Source: Paracoccus halophilus (GTDB taxonomy: Bacteria > Pseudomonadota > Alphaproteobacteria > Rhodobacterales > Rhodobacteraceae). Taken from it: DNA of 64,000 bases. A program made the translations under genes and the position numbers. Shown here in pieces: positions 1-7,899 of the stretch (positions are counted from its first letter, which is position 1; every line of letters begins with the position of its first letter). The notes below the pieces were generated by a model that made no database searches, was not told the origin of the DNA, and saw nothing but the letters and a program-made list of their open reading frames with translations. The DNA lies in NCBI RefSeq assembly GCF_000763905.1, contig NZ_JRKN01000009.1:1-64000 (forward strand), written 5' to 3'.

Positions 1-125
1 CTTTGCCCGCTTGAAAGATTGGCGGCGTATCGCAACCCGTTACGACAGATGCGGAGACCTGTTCCTCTCCGCCATCTGCATCGCCGCCATCGTCATCTTT
101 TGGCTGCCAAAATGAGTCCTGACCC
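1..125 (+). mobile_element. Right end of an IS5-family insertion sequence (partial)
   Basis: The window opens inside the last codons of an IS5-type transposase (see the next entry). The stop is followed at once by GAGTCCTGACCC, a plausible terminal inverted repeat, and then TAA. The element end near 125 is inferred, because the other end lies outside the window and the repeat cannot be paired. The insertion sits about 50 bp beyond the 3' end of the tRNA-Leu gene. Confidence 0.55.
2..115 (+). CDS. IS5-family transposase, C-terminal fragment
   Basis: This is the open 5'-truncated end of a transposase. It reads FARLKDWRRIATRYDRC and continues to SAICIAAIVIFWLPK before TGA. The pattern 'RLKDWRRIATRYD' followed by a hydrophobic 'AICIAAIVIFWL' tail is characteristic of the C-terminus of IS5 (IS427-group) transposases. 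The catalytic residues lie upstream, outside the window, so activity cannot be judged. No disruption is visible in the 37 codons present. Confidence 0.75.
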   Translation, partial: FARLKDWRRIATRYDRCGDLFLSAICIAAIVIFWLPK

Positions 126-175
126 TAACATCATGCAGCCAAATAAGGCTATCATAGCAATTGTTGGGATTTTCG

Positions 176-259
176 TGGTGCGGGTGGAGGGACTTGAACC
201 CCCACGCCTTGCGGCGCTTGGACCTAAACCAAGTGCGTCTGCCATTCCGCCACACCCGC
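176..259 (-). tRNA. tRNA-Leu (UAG anticodon)
   Basis: Read on the minus strand, the sequence folds as a class II tRNA. There is a 7-bp acceptor stem GCGGGTG/CACCCGC, a D arm, an anticodon stem CTTGG/CCAAG around loop TTTAGGT (anticodon UAG), a long variable arm CGCCGCAAGGCGT and a TTCAAGT T-loop. The 3' end CCA is encoded (176-178). It therefore decodes CUA and other CUN leucine codons. No gene is seen between its 5' end and pyrD. Confidence 0.96.
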
Positions 260-428
260 GCCCCCTCGCAATTATCTAGGGCCAAGGGAGAAGTCAACGA
301 AGACGCCCGGCCTGCCCAACCTGTGCCCGGCGCCCGAAATGCTGCCGCGGCGCCGAATTACGGATAGGCAAAACCGATAGGACAGGTTTGCTTCCGGGAG
401 CGATTTTGGCAGGTGCCCTGACCGGCCT

Positions 429-1499
429 TTACAGCCAGTCCCGATTGCCGCTGCCGGTCAGTTCGGACAGCGTGACACCTTCGCGTTCCAGCCGCGCGTC
501 GATATCCCGCGCGATCTGCGCCGCCAGCGAAAATCCCTGATAGACCAGCGCGGAATAAACCTGCACGGCCGAGGCGCCGGCGCGCAGCTTTTGCCAGGCC
601 TGCTCGGCCGAGCCGATGCCGCCGACGCCGATCAGCGCCAGCTTGCCGCCGGTTTCGCGATAGAGCCGCGCCAGAATGCGCGTCGCCCGCTCGAAAAGCG
701 GCGCGCCGGACAGGCCGCCCGCCTCGCCGGCATGGGGTGAATTCAGGCCGTCCCGCGACAGCGTGGTATTGGTGGCGATGATCGCATCGACGGGGGCGGC
801 CAGCGCGACGGCCGCGATATCGGCCAGCGCGGCATCGTCCAGATCGGGGGCGATCTTGATGAAGACGGGCACTCGCCCGGGCAGTTCATCGCGGGCGGCG
901 ATCACACCTTGCAGCAATGCCGCCAGCGCCTGCGGCCCCTGCAGGTCGCGCAGCTTCTCGGTATTCGGCGAGGACACGTTGACGGTCAGGAAATCGGCCG
1001 CCGACCCGGCGGTGCGCACGACCTGCGCGAAATCGGCGCTGCGATCGGCGCTGTCCTTGTTGGCGCCGATATTCAGCCCGACCGGGATGCCCTGCGGATC
1101 GCGGGCCGGGCGGGCGGCAAGGCGCCGCGCGATGGCCTCGGCGCCGTCATTGTTGAAGCCGAAGCGATTGATGATCGCGCGATCCTCGGACAGGCGGAAC
1201 AGGCGCGGCCGCGGGTTTCCCGGCTGCGGGCGCGGAGTCGCGGCGCCGATCTCGACAAAGCCGAAGCCCGCGCGCATCAGCGCGGGCAGGGCGCGGGCGT
1301 TCTTGTCATAGCCGGCCGCCAGCCCGACCGGATTGGGCAGGTCGAGCCCGGCCAGCATCAGCCGCAGCCGGTCCGAGGTCACCGGCCCGCCGGGCAGCGG
1401 AACCAGCCCGCGCGACAGCGCCATGATCGACAGATCATGGGCGCGCTCCGGGTCAAGGCGATGCAGCGCCGCCAGGCCCAGCCGCTCGATGGGGTTCAT
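429..1499 (-). CDS. pyrD: Dihydroorotate dehydrogenase (quinone), class 2
   Basis: This 356-residue enzyme oxidises dihydroorotate to orotate in pyrimidine synthesis and passes electrons to membrane quinone. The N-terminal segment [21 protein letters not shown] is the short membrane-associated helix region of class 2 enzymes. It is followed by an FMN-binding TIM barrel with [10 protein letters not shown] (59-68), the active-site stretch NVSSPNT (174-180, containing the class 2 catalytic Ser) and GVGGI near the C-terminus. The start at 1499 is chosen because it overlaps the stop of the upstream DUF952 gene in an ATGA and gives the usual family N-terminus; a longer frame reading into DUF952 is not credible. 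Confidence 0.96.
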   Translation of the reverse strand: MNPIERLGLAALHRLDPERAHDLSIMALSRGLVPLPGGPVTSDRLRLMLAGLDLPNPVGLAAGYDKNARALPALMRAGFGFVEIGAATPRPQPGNPRPRLFRLSEDRAIINRFGFNNDGAEAIARRLAARPARDPQGIPVGLNIGANKDSADRSADFAQVVRTAGSAADFLTVNVSSPNTEKLRDLQGPQALAALLQGVIAARDELPGRVPVFIKIAPDLDDAALADIAAVALAAPVDAIIATNTTLSRDGLNSPHAGEAGGLSGAPLFERATRILARLYRETGGKLALIGVGGIGSAEQAWQKLRAGASAVQVYSALVYQGFSLAAQIARDIDARLEREGVTLSELTGSGNRDWL

Positions 1500-1828
1500 G
1501 CCAGTTCTCCGGTGATATGGCCGTCGGGGCCGGAAAGGATGTCGCGGCTCCACAGCACATCGCCGGCCAGCAGCTCGCGATAGAGATGCGGAAACAGTTG
1601 CCCGCCGCGCGAGGCCTCCCACCGCAGCCCGTCCAGCCCGTCGCTGTCGAGCGCCAGCAGGCGCAGCCCGGTTTCCCCTGCGAAATGGCGCGACAGGGTT
1701 TCCGCCACCTGCGGCCCGGTGGACAGATGAATATAGCCATCCGCCAGATCGACGGGCGCGCCGGAACTGCGCCCCTGCTGCGTGAATGCCTGAAACTCGC
1801 GGGCGCGGAAAATCTTGTAGATCAGCAT
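1496..1828 (-). CDS. DUF952 domain protein
   Basis: This 110-residue soluble protein matches the DUF952 family over its whole length: it starts [15 protein letters not shown] and has the conserved [15 protein letters not shown] and LFPHLYREL segments. The biochemical role is unknown; from memory, the family has been proposed to share an ADP-ribosyltransferase-like fold. It lies directly upstream of pyrD with a 4-bp ATGA overlap, so the two are probably translationally coupled. No signal peptide or membrane segment is visible. Confidence 0.85.
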   Translation of the reverse strand: MLIYKIFRAREFQAFTQQGRSSGAPVDLADGYIHLSTGPQVAETLSRHFAGETGLRLLALDSDGLDGLRWEASRGGQLFPHLYRELLAGDVLWSRDILSGPDGHITGELA

Positions 1829-1894
1829 GCGCGGTTCATGCGTCGCGCCGCCCGCTGCGTCAAGCGGTCTTGCGTGGCGCGGCCCGCCGCCGTT

Positions 1895-2266
1895 TCAGTC
1901 GGCGGTCTGGTCCTGCGGGCGCGGAGTATCCCCGCCCTGGTGAAGTTCCTCGGCCAGAAAGCGTTCGAACGCGTCCAGATCCACCGGATCGAACTGCCCG
2001 AATCCCTGCATCCAGACCGTCGCATGGCGCAGCCCGTCCGGTTCCAGCTTGCACCAGGTGATGCGCCCGCGCCGCTCCTGCCGGATCAGCCCCGCCGCCG
2101 CCAGAACCGCCAGATGTTTCGAGATCGCCGCCAGGCTGACCGCGAAGGGCGCGGCCACATCGGTCACGGCCATGTCATCCTCCAGCAGCATGGCCAGGAT
2201 GGCCCGCCGCGTCGGATCGGCAAGGGCCGAGAATATGGCGTCCAGCGTGACGATCTGCCTGTCCAT
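1895..2266 (-). CDS. ArsR-family winged-helix transcriptional regulator
   Basis: This 123-residue regulator has the typical ArsR core. IFSALADPTRRAILAML forms the first helices and AAISKHLAVLAAAGLI the recognition helix, followed by a wing RRGRITWCKLEP. No ArsR metal-binding CxC motif is present; the only Cys is in the wing (WCKL). It resembles the subgroup often paired with SRPBCC (AHSA1) proteins, but no such partner is nearby. It is divergent from the atp operon, with a perfect AT-rich inverted repeat in between (2345-2366) that could be its operator. Targets are unknown. Confidence 0.9.
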   Translation of the reverse strand: MDRQIVTLDAIFSALADPTRRAILAMLLEDDMAVTDVAAPFAVSLAAISKHLAVLAAAGLIRQERRGRITWCKLEPDGLRHATVWMQGFGQFDPVDLDAFERFLAEELHQGGDTPRPQDQTAD

Positions 2267-2344
2267 CCGCTTCGTTTAACCTGCGGGTTGAATATGGACC
2301 GGATGGCAAAGCCGCCGCAAGGGCGCCATTCCTGCTGATCGACG

Positions 2345-2366
2345 GAAAATAATATCATTTATTTTC
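2345..2366. promoter_or_regulatory. Perfect inverted repeat, candidate operator
   Basis: GAAAATAA, six bases, then TTATTTTC form a perfect 8+8 inverted repeat in an unusually AT-rich stretch of an otherwise GC-rich genome. It sits between the divergent ArsR gene and the atp promoter, about 80 bp upstream of the ArsR start and 28 bp before the atp -35 box. Autoregulation by the ArsR protein is an inference. Confidence 0.5.
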
Positions 2367-2393
2367 AATATATTACCATGTTCCCGGCGGCGC

Positions 2394-2422
2394 TTGACTC
2401 ATCGCCGTGCAGCCCCTATCAC
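2394..2422 (+). promoter_or_regulatory. Sigma70-type promoter of the atp F0 operon
   Basis: TTGACT (2394-2399) and TATCAC (2417-2422) are separated by 17 bp, a good match to housekeeping alphaproteobacterial promoters. They lie about 30 bp upstream of atpI and are the only convincing -35/-10 pair in the intergenic region. Confidence 0.55.
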
Positions 2423-2452
2423 CGCGCCAAGCGAGTAACGGGGATGTGCGCC

Positions 2453-2797
2453 TTGGCCGAAAAGCCCGACGATGAGGCGGATCGGCTTCGCGACGCGGAT
2501 CGCTTGCGCGCCCTCGAGACCCGTCTGAGCGAGCGGAGGGCCGAAAGGCGACCCTCGCGCGGAGGGGAGCATATCAGCCAGGCGAACATGGCCTGGCGCA
2601 TGGTGACCGAACTTGTGGCCGGGCTGGTCATTGGTTTCGGGATCGGTTTCGGGCTGGACTATCTGACCGGCCTGCGTCCGGTCTTTATGGTGGTCTTTGT
2701 GCTTTTGGGCCTTGCGGCCGGCATCAAGACCATGATCAGGACCGCGAACGAAATAGGCAGGACACCGGGGCGGCCCGGCGACGACAAGGATGAGTGA
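2453..2797 (+). CDS. atpI: F0F1 ATP synthase-associated protein AtpI
   Basis: This small membrane protein is the first gene of the F0 operon and is thought to assist c-ring assembly or Mg transport. A charged N-terminal region ([20 protein letters not shown]) is followed by two membrane segments, roughly [21 protein letters not shown] and [15 protein letters not shown], as in alphaproteobacterial AtpI. The start is uncertain. A TTG at 2453 has GGGG at a good distance (about 8 nt), whereas the ATG at 2444 lies directly against that GGGG. The stop overlaps a possible GTG start of atpB. Confidence 0.85.
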   Translation: MAEKPDDEADRLRDADRLRALETRLSERRAERRPSRGGEHISQANMAWRMVTELVAGLVIGFGIGFGLDYLTGLRPVFMVVFVLLGLAAGIKTMIRTANEIGRTPGRPGDDKDE

Positions 2798-2799
2798 CG

Positions 2800-3546
2800 A
2801 TGGCGACAGAAGAAGCGGGCGGTCTGGCTTTTCATCCGATGGAGCAGTTCGAGGTTGCGCCGCTGTTCGGTGACGGGCCGGTAAGCTGGTACACGCCGAC
2901 CAATGCGACGCTGTGGATGGCGCTGTCGGCGCTGGCCATCGTCGGCCTGCTGGTGGTCGGCACCCGCGGCCGGGCGATCGTGCCGAACCGGGTGCAGTCC
3001 ATCGCCGAGCTGCTTTACGGCATGGTCCGCAAGATGGTCGAGGACGTGACCGGCAAGGACGGGCTGAAATATTTCCCCTATGTGATGACGCTGTTCTGCT
3101 TCATCCTGTTCGCGAACTTCCTGGGCCTACTGCCGAAAAGCTTCTCGCCGACCTCGCAGATCGCGATTACCGGCGTGCTGGCCGCGCTGGTCTTTGTCGG
3201 CGTCACCGTCCTGGGCTTTGTCAAAAACGGTGCGCATTTCCTGGGCCTGTTCTGGGTCAGTTCTGCGCCGCTGGCGCTGCGCCCGGTGCTGGCCGTGATC
3301 GAGCTGATCTCGTATTTCGTGCGCCCGGTCAGCCATTCCATCCGACTTGCCGGCAACATCATGGCGGGCCATGCGGTGATCAAGGTCTTTGCCGCCTTTG
3401 CCGCGGTGGCCGCGCTCGCCCCGATCTCGATCCTGGCCATCGTCGCCGTCTACGGCCTCGAAGTGCTGGTATGCCTGATCCAGGCCTATGTCTTCACCAT
3501 CCTGACCTGCGTCTATCTGAAGGACGCGCTGCATCCCGCGCATTGA
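2800..3546 (+). CDS. atpB: F0F1 ATP synthase subunit a
   Basis: Subunit a forms the proton half-channels of the membrane F0 motor. The 248-residue protein has the usual five or six transmembrane helices. The essential arginine is R182 in the conserved [13 protein letters not shown] segment. The ATG at 2800 gives the family-typical N-terminus [19 protein letters not shown]; an in-frame GTG at 2794 overlapping the atpI stop is the alternative. It is followed after about 60 bp by atpE. Confidence 0.97.
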   Translation: MATEEAGGLAFHPMEQFEVAPLFGDGPVSWYTPTNATLWMALSALAIVGLLVVGTRGRAIVPNRVQSIAELLYGMVRKMVEDVTGKDGLKYFPYVMTLFCFILFANFLGLLPKSFSPTSQIAITGVLAALVFVGVTVLGFVKNGAHFLGLFWVSSAPLALRPVLAVIELISYFVRPVSHSIRLAGNIMAGHAVIKVFAAFAAVAALAPISILAIVAVYGLEVLVCLIQAYVFTILTCVYLKDALHPAH

Positions 3547-3608
3547 CGCGCCGGTTCGCGGATCAGGTAAATCGAAAACCCTTTCCAAAGCCTCAAGGAG
3601 CATGAATA

Positions 3609-3842
3609 ATGGAAAATCTGGGTCAACTGGGACAGTATCTCGGCGCCGGTCTGGCTTGCATCGGCATGGCGGGCGCCGCCATGGGGGTGGGCAATGTCGC
3701 CGGCAACTACCTGTCGGGCGCGCTGCGCAACCCCTCGGCCGCCGCTTCGCAGACCGCCACGCTGTTCATCGGCATGGCCTTTGCCGAAGCCCTGGGCATC
3801 TTCTCGTTCCTGGTCGCGCTGCTGCTGCTGTTCGCAGTCTGA
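3609..3842 (+). CDS. atpE: F0F1 ATP synthase subunit c
   Basis: This 77-residue hairpin protein forms the rotating c-ring. There are two transmembrane helices, a glycine-rich first helix ([21 protein letters not shown]), the polar loop LRNPSA, and the proton-carrying glutamate E60 within [11 protein letters not shown]. An AAGGAG ribosome-binding site at 3596-3601 fits the start at 3609. Glu rather than Asp and the lack of a second carboxylate in helix 1 suggest H+ coupling, not Na+. Confidence 0.97.
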   Translation: MENLGQLGQYLGAGLACIGMAGAAMGVGNVAGNYLSGALRNPSAAASQTATLFIGMAFAEALGIFSFLVALLLLFAV

Positions 3843-3920
3843 TCCTTACTGCCATCCTTGCGGTTGGGTGGGGGCATGAGGCGCCCACCCGATTGTGAAA
3901 CGACCGGCATGGGGTAGGAT

Positions 3921-4505
3921 ATGTTCAGCCTGTTGCAACAAACTGCGGCCGATGCGGCGCATGAAGCGGAAGCGGCGGTTTCGGCCGCGGCCGAGGCTGC
4001 GAACGCACCCGGCATGCCGCAGCTCAATACCGACTATTTCGGCAACCTGATATTCTGGCTGCTCGTCGTTCTGGCGGTGATCTACTGGGTGCTGTCGCGG
4101 ATCGCGCTGCCGCGCATCGGCGGGGTCCTGTCGGATCGTCAGGGTGCGATCACCGGCGATCTGGTGGCGGCCGAAGAGTTCAAGCACAAGGCCAAGGAGG
4201 CCGAGGCCGCCTATGACAAGGCGCTGGCCGATGCCCGTGCCGAGGCGCAGAAGATCGTCGCCGCGAACAAGGCCGAGATCCAGAAGGATCTGGACGCCGC
4301 CATCGCGAAAGCGGATGCGGAAATCGCCGCGCGCGCGGCCGAATCCGAGAAGCGCATCTCCGAGATCCGCGCCTCGGCGGCCGAGGATGCGCGCAGCGTT
4401 GCGCGCGAGGTGACCGCCGCCCTGGTCGAGAATTTCGGCGGTGCCGCCGATCCGGGCCAGGTCAATGACGCGGTCGATCAGCGACTGAAGGGGGCGCTGC
4501 AATGA
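3921..4505 (+). CDS. atpF': F0F1 ATP synthase subunit b'
   Basis: This is one of the two peripheral stalk subunits. A variable Ala-rich N-terminus is followed by TDYFGNLIFWLLVVLAVIYW, one membrane helix, and then a long charged coiled coil (about 75-170). The divergent, N-terminally extended b' form next to b is typical of alphaproteobacteria and photosynthetic bacteria, which use a b/b' heterodimer. Its stop overlaps the atpF start (4502-4505, ATGA), favouring equal synthesis. Confidence 0.93.
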   Translation: MFSLLQQTAADAAHEAEAAVSAAAEAANAPGMPQLNTDYFGNLIFWLLVVLAVIYWVLSRIALPRIGGVLSDRQGAITGDLVAAEEFKHKAKEAEAAYDKALADARAEAQKIVAANKAEIQKDLDAAIAKADAEIAARAAESEKRISEIRASAAEDARSVAREVTAALVENFGGAADPGQVNDAVDQRLKGALQ

Positions 4506-5056
4506 AACGTCTGAGCGTTCTGCTGGCCCTGATGGCAAGCCCCGCCCTTGCCGCGACGGGGCCGTTCTTCTCGCTGGCGAATACCGATTTCATCGTGACG
4601 CTGGCCTTTCTGGTCTTTGTCGGCATCCTGATCTATTACAAGGTGCCCGGCATCGTCGGCGGGCTGCTGGACAAGCGCGCCGACGGCATCCGCAACGATC
4701 TGGCCGAGGCCCGCCGCCTGCGCGAAGAGGCGCAGGAGATCTATGCCAGCTATGAGCGTCGCCAGCGCGAGGTCAGTTCCCAGGCCGATGAGATCGTCGC
4801 CAATGCCAAGCGCGAGGCGACCGTCGAGGCCGAAAAGGCCAAGCAGGCGCTCCAGGTTTCGATCGAGCGCCGCCTGAAAGCGGCCGAGGAGCAGATCGCC
4901 GGCGCCGAAAGCGATGCCGTCCGCGCCGTGCGCGACCGCGCGATCGTGACCGCCGTCGCCGCCGCGGCCGAGATCCTTGGCAAGCAGTCGAGCGCGGCCG
5001 AGCGCAGCGCCGGGATCGACAAGGCCATCGACGAGGTTGCGCAGCGCTTGAACTGA
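4502..5056 (+). CDS. atpF: F0F1 ATP synthase subunit b
   Basis: The second peripheral-stalk subunit has 184 residues. It begins with MKRLSVLLALMASPALAAT, which looks like a cleavable leader, then a membrane helix (FIVTLAFLVFVGILIYY) and a long coiled coil rich in Glu, Arg and Ala. It is the last gene of the F0 operon and is followed by a strong terminator. The F1 genes (atpHAGDC) are not in the window, in line with the separate F0 and F1 operons usual in this group. Confidence 0.95.
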   Translation: MKRLSVLLALMASPALAATGPFFSLANTDFIVTLAFLVFVGILIYYKVPGIVGGLLDKRADGIRNDLAEARRLREEAQEIYASYERRQREVSSQADEIVANAKREATVEAEKAKQALQVSIERRLKAAEEQIAGAESDAVRAVRDRAIVTAVAAAAEILGKQSSAAERSAGIDKAIDEVAQRLN

Positions 5057-5094
5057 CCCGGGGCGCAAGGGCCTCCCGAGGGAAGCATGATCTT

Positions 5095-5127
5095 AAACAC
5101 CCCGGATCGCAGGATCCGGGGTGTTTT
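5095..5127 (+). terminator. Rho-independent terminator of the atp operon
   Basis: A perfect 14-bp stem (5095-5108 with 5113-5126) with loop GCAG ends in a run of T. It lies 38 bp after the atpF stop. Because of flanking A and T runs it may also act for the convergent gene on the other strand. Confidence 0.93.
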
Positions 5128-5149
5128 CCTGTGGGTGCGGGCCTTCCGG

Positions 5150-5497
5150 TCAGGGGATGAAATTGCCCAGCCAGTTGCCATGCGCCCAGCCCGGCCTGTT
5201 ATCGGGCCCGAAGGTGATCGCATGCCATGCGCCGCGCTTGCCATATGTGCCCACGCGCTCGCCGTTATAGACCGCGCCGATCATCGGATAATCCGTGCCG
5301 GGGCCGCTGCGGACGGCCAGAAAGCCATCGCCGTTCGGGTCCAGCCCCATGACCTCGGCGGCGCCGAAACAGGCTGCCTGGGCGTCGGGCGGGCAATAGG
5401 TGTCGAAAGGCACATCGAGCGATTGCGCCTGGCCGGGCGAGATCCAGCTCAGGACAAGGATGGCGGCGACCGGGACGGACCGGCTGGCGGAAATCAT
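5150..5497 (-). CDS. Secreted SH3-like domain protein
   Basis: This 115-residue protein has a signal peptide (MISASRSVPVAAILVLSWIS, cleavage near AQS) and then a bacterial SH3 domain: GFLAVRSGPGTDYPMIGAVYNGERVGTY with a final WAHGNWL. Such domains bind peptidoglycan or mediate envelope interactions. Two Cys (YCPPDAQAAC) may form a disulfide. The start at 5497 is supported by AAGGAGGAT just upstream; the longer frame lacks a signal peptide at its start. The substrate is unknown. Confidence 0.85.
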   Translation of the reverse strand: MISASRSVPVAAILVLSWISPGQAQSLDVPFDTYCPPDAQAACFGAAEVMGLDPNGDGFLAVRSGPGTDYPMIGAVYNGERVGTYGKRGAWHAITFGPDNRPGWAHGNWLGNFIP

Positions 5498-5629
5498 CGG
5501 ATCCTCCTTGCTGCGAACTTTGGATGCGACATGGATTCTACACGAGGATGCGACTGCGGTCATAAGCGTTTGCGCCCGCCGCCCTGTCCTTTTTTGCAGG
5601 TCCCGGGGCCGGACCGTGCAAAACGGCAA

Positions 5630-5654
5630 GGGCCGGCGGTCACCCCGCCGGCCC
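5630..5654 (-). terminator. Hairpin terminator after the OmpA-like lipoprotein gene
   Basis: A perfect 10-bp GC-rich stem (5630-5639 with 5645-5654, loop of five) lies 26 bp after the stop of the OmpA-family gene on the minus strand. It is followed by TTGCCGTTTT, a moderately T-rich tail. It separates this gene from the SH3 gene downstream. Confidence 0.7.
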
Positions 5655-5679
5655 CATGCCTTGAACTCCGCCGCCGCGA

Positions 5680-6348
5680 TCAGCGGGTCGGGATGATCAG
5701 GATCTGCACGCGACGGTTCTGGGCGCGGCCCTGCACCGTGTCGTTCGAGGCGACCGGCTCGCTCGCGCCGCGACCCGAGGTCGAGATGCGCGAAGTGGCG
5801 ACCCCGCCGGCGGTCAGGATGCCCGCGACGGATTGCGCGCGGCGCACCGACAGGTCCTGGTTATAGGCGGCCGAGCCGGTGCTGTCGGTATGGCCGATCA
5901 CCTGGATATTGCTGTCGGGATATTGCTGCAGGTTGCGCGCGATGGTGTAGAGATCGTTCTGCCCCTGCGCGCCGACGGCGGTGGAATCGGTCGCGAACAG
6001 CGTCGATTCCGGCATGGTCACCGACAGGTAATTGCCGTGGTTCACCACCTGGATATTCGGATTGTTCAGCGATTGCTGCAGCGCCTTTTGCTGCCGGTCG
6101 AGGATCGCGCCGCCGATGCCGCCGATCGCTGCGCCCAGAATGGCGCCGCGTGCCGCGTCGCGGCCCTGATCGTTCTTGTCATCGTCGCGGATCGCACCCA
6201 GAACGCCGCCCACGACAGCACCACCCAGGGCGCCCTGCTGGGCGCGGCTCATCCCGGACCCGGTCTGATTGCCATAGGGATCGGTGGCGCAGGCGCCGAG
6301 GGCGATCACCCCGGCCGAGGCCAGAAGCAGCGAAATGCGGGTTTTCAT
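5680..6348 (-). CDS. OmpA-family outer-membrane lipoprotein (YiaD-like)
   Basis: This 222-residue protein has a lipoprotein signal with lipobox LGAC (lipidated Cys20). It continues with two glycine-zipper stretches (GALGGAVVGGVLGA and GAILGAAIGGIGGA) and a C-terminal OmpA peptidoglycan-binding domain (about 105-220). That domain has the conserved IQVIGHTDSTGSAAYNQ, LSVRRAQSV and NRRVQI segments. It probably tethers the outer membrane to peptidoglycan. Confidence 0.92.
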   Translation of the reverse strand: MKTRISLLLASAGVIALGACATDPYGNQTGSGMSRAQQGALGGAVVGGVLGAIRDDDKNDQGRDAARGAILGAAIGGIGGAILDRQQKALQQSLNNPNIQVVNHGNYLSVTMPESTLFATDSTAVGAQGQNDLYTIARNLQQYPDSNIQVIGHTDSTGSAAYNQDLSVRRAQSVAGILTAGGVATSRISTSGRGASEPVASNDTVQGRAQNRRVQILIIPTR

Positions 6349-6504
6349 TCTTTTACCTTTCCTTTGCGGGCGATTCCTGGTCGCCTCTGCTGTTGCCGGG
6401 CCAGCGGTTCAGCCGTCCCCGAGGCTGCTGGTCTAAACATCGCCAACATGGCACGGGTTCCCGGCCAAGACCACAACAAGACGCATGGAATCGGGCGCTC
6501 TGGC

Positions 6505-7107
6505 TCACAAGAGAGCGAGAGCGGGCGGCGCGATGCTTGCCCCCTCGCGCGCCAGCAGGGCGCGCTTGACCGAGGCGCCCCAGTGATAGCCGCCGATGCG
6601 GCCATCGCTGCGCGTCACCCGGTGGCAGGGCACCGCCCAGGAGACCGGGTTCTGCCCGACCGCCGTGCCGACGGCCCGCAGCGCGCGCGGGCGGCCGATG
6701 ATCTCGGCCAGGGTGGCATAGCTGATGACCTGACCTCGGGGGACCTGGATCAGGGCGCGCCAGACCTGCAACTGAAAGCCGGTGCCCGACAGGCGCACCG
6801 AAATATCGCCGCGTCCCGCGACAAGTGCCTGGATCGCCGGGGCCAGGGCCTCGGGGGCGGGAACGGTCCGTGCGCCGGGCCAGCGCGCCAGCAGGTCCGC
6901 CAGAACCTGATCGGCGGGCGTTTCGCCCGCGAAACCCAGCCCCCAGAGCAGGCCCGAGGCCCCCATGGCGACCACCTGTCCCAGAGGCGTGTCGAACTGC
7001 CCCAGGCAAAGCACGACTCCCGCCTGAGCCGCAGGAAGGGTGGTGACCGTGATGCGCAGCCCGTCCCCGGGCGGGGTTGGATTCGGGTCGAACAGCATTT
7101 CCGTCAT
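6505..7107 (-). CDS. ogt: Methylated-DNA--protein-cysteine methyltransferase
   Basis: This suicide repair protein removes alkyl groups from O6-alkylguanine. The 200-residue protein has the DNA-binding helix-turn-helix FQLQVWRALIQVPRGQVISYATLA (in segments) and the active-site motif PCHRV with acceptor C161, followed by GGYHWG. The N-terminal part lacks the Ada zinc domain, so it is an Ogt/Ada C-terminal-type enzyme. It is divergent from nth, another base-repair gene. Confidence 0.93.
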   Translation of the reverse strand: MTEMLFDPNPTPPGDGLRITVTTLPAAQAGVVLCLGQFDTPLGQVVAMGASGLLWGLGFAGETPADQVLADLLARWPGARTVPAPEALAPAIQALVAGRGDISVRLSGTGFQLQVWRALIQVPRGQVISYATLAEIIGRPRALRAVGTAVGQNPVSWAVPCHRVTRSDGRIGGYHWGASVKRALLAREGASIAPPALALL

Positions 7108-7230
7108 GCGGGCCTCGTTCGTCTGTCGCGGGGTTCATCCGTGGATCAGGTTAGCGCATGCGCCCGGCAAATCCAGTCACGGCCTCGCGCGGATGCTTGC
7201 GCCCGGCGCGCGCCCGGGGCATCAGACGGC

Positions 7231-7899
7231 ATGGCACGCGCATCGACCCGTCGTATTCCCGCCGCATTGCCCTATGGCATGCAGGTCCAGTTCTTTTCGC
7301 GGCTGCGCGCGGCGAATCCGCAGCCGGTGACGGAACTGCAATATGTCAATGCATTCACCCTGCTGGTGGCGGTGGCGCTGTCGGCGCAGGCCACCGATAT
7401 CGGCGTGAACAAGGCCACCAGGAACCTGTTTTCCCGCGTGACCACGCCCCGGCAGATGCTGGATCTGGGCCTTGAGGCGCTGACCGAGGAAATCAGGACC
7501 ATCGGCCTGTTCCGGCAGAAGGCGAAGAATGTCATCGCCCTGTCCCGGCGCCTGGTCGAGGAATATGATGGCGAGGTGCCGCAATCGCGCGCCGCCCTGA
7601 TGACGCTGCCGGGGGTGGGGCGCAAGACCGCCAATGTGGTCCTGAACAGCGTCTTCGGTTTCCCCGCCCAGGCGGTCGATACCCATATCTTCCGGGTCGG
7701 CAACCGCACCCGCATCGCGCCGGGCCGCGATGTCGAGGCGGTCGAGCGCGCGATCGAGGATAACGTGCCCGTCGAGTTCCAGCAGAATGCCCATCACTGG
7801 CTGATCCTGCACGGCCGCTATATCTGTCAGGCCAAGCGGCCGCGCTGCCGCATCTGCCCGCTGGAAGACCTTTGCCCCTATGAGGAGAAGACCGAATGA
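7231..7899 (+). CDS. nth: Endonuclease III (DNA glycosylase/AP lyase)
   Basis: This enzyme excises oxidised pyrimidines and cleaves abasic sites. The 222-residue protein has the helix-hairpin-helix LPGVGRKTA with catalytic K132, catalytic D150 in VDTHIFR, and a C-terminal [4Fe-4S] loop C199-x6-C206-x2-C209-x5-C215. The start at ATG 7231 gives the normal family length; the frame stays open far upstream but only as antisense of other genes. The stop overlaps the next gene by 4 bp. Confidence 0.96.
   Translation: MARASTRRIPAALPYGMQVQFFSRLRAANPQPVTELQYVNAFTLLVAVALSAQATDIGVNKATRNLFSRVTTPRQMLDLGLEALTEEIRTIGLFRQKAKNVIALSRRLVEEYDGEVPQSRAALMTLPGVGRKTANVVLNSVFGFPAQAVDTHIFRVGNRTRIAPGRDVEAVERAIEDNVPVEFQQNAHHWLILHGRYICQAKRPRCRICPLEDLCPYEEKTE

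Noticed and set aside
5833..7230. Very long open frame upstream of and in frame with nth
   Set aside because: It runs antisense through the OmpA-like and ogt genes. GC-rich third positions keep opposite frames open, and homology to endonuclease III starts only at 7231.
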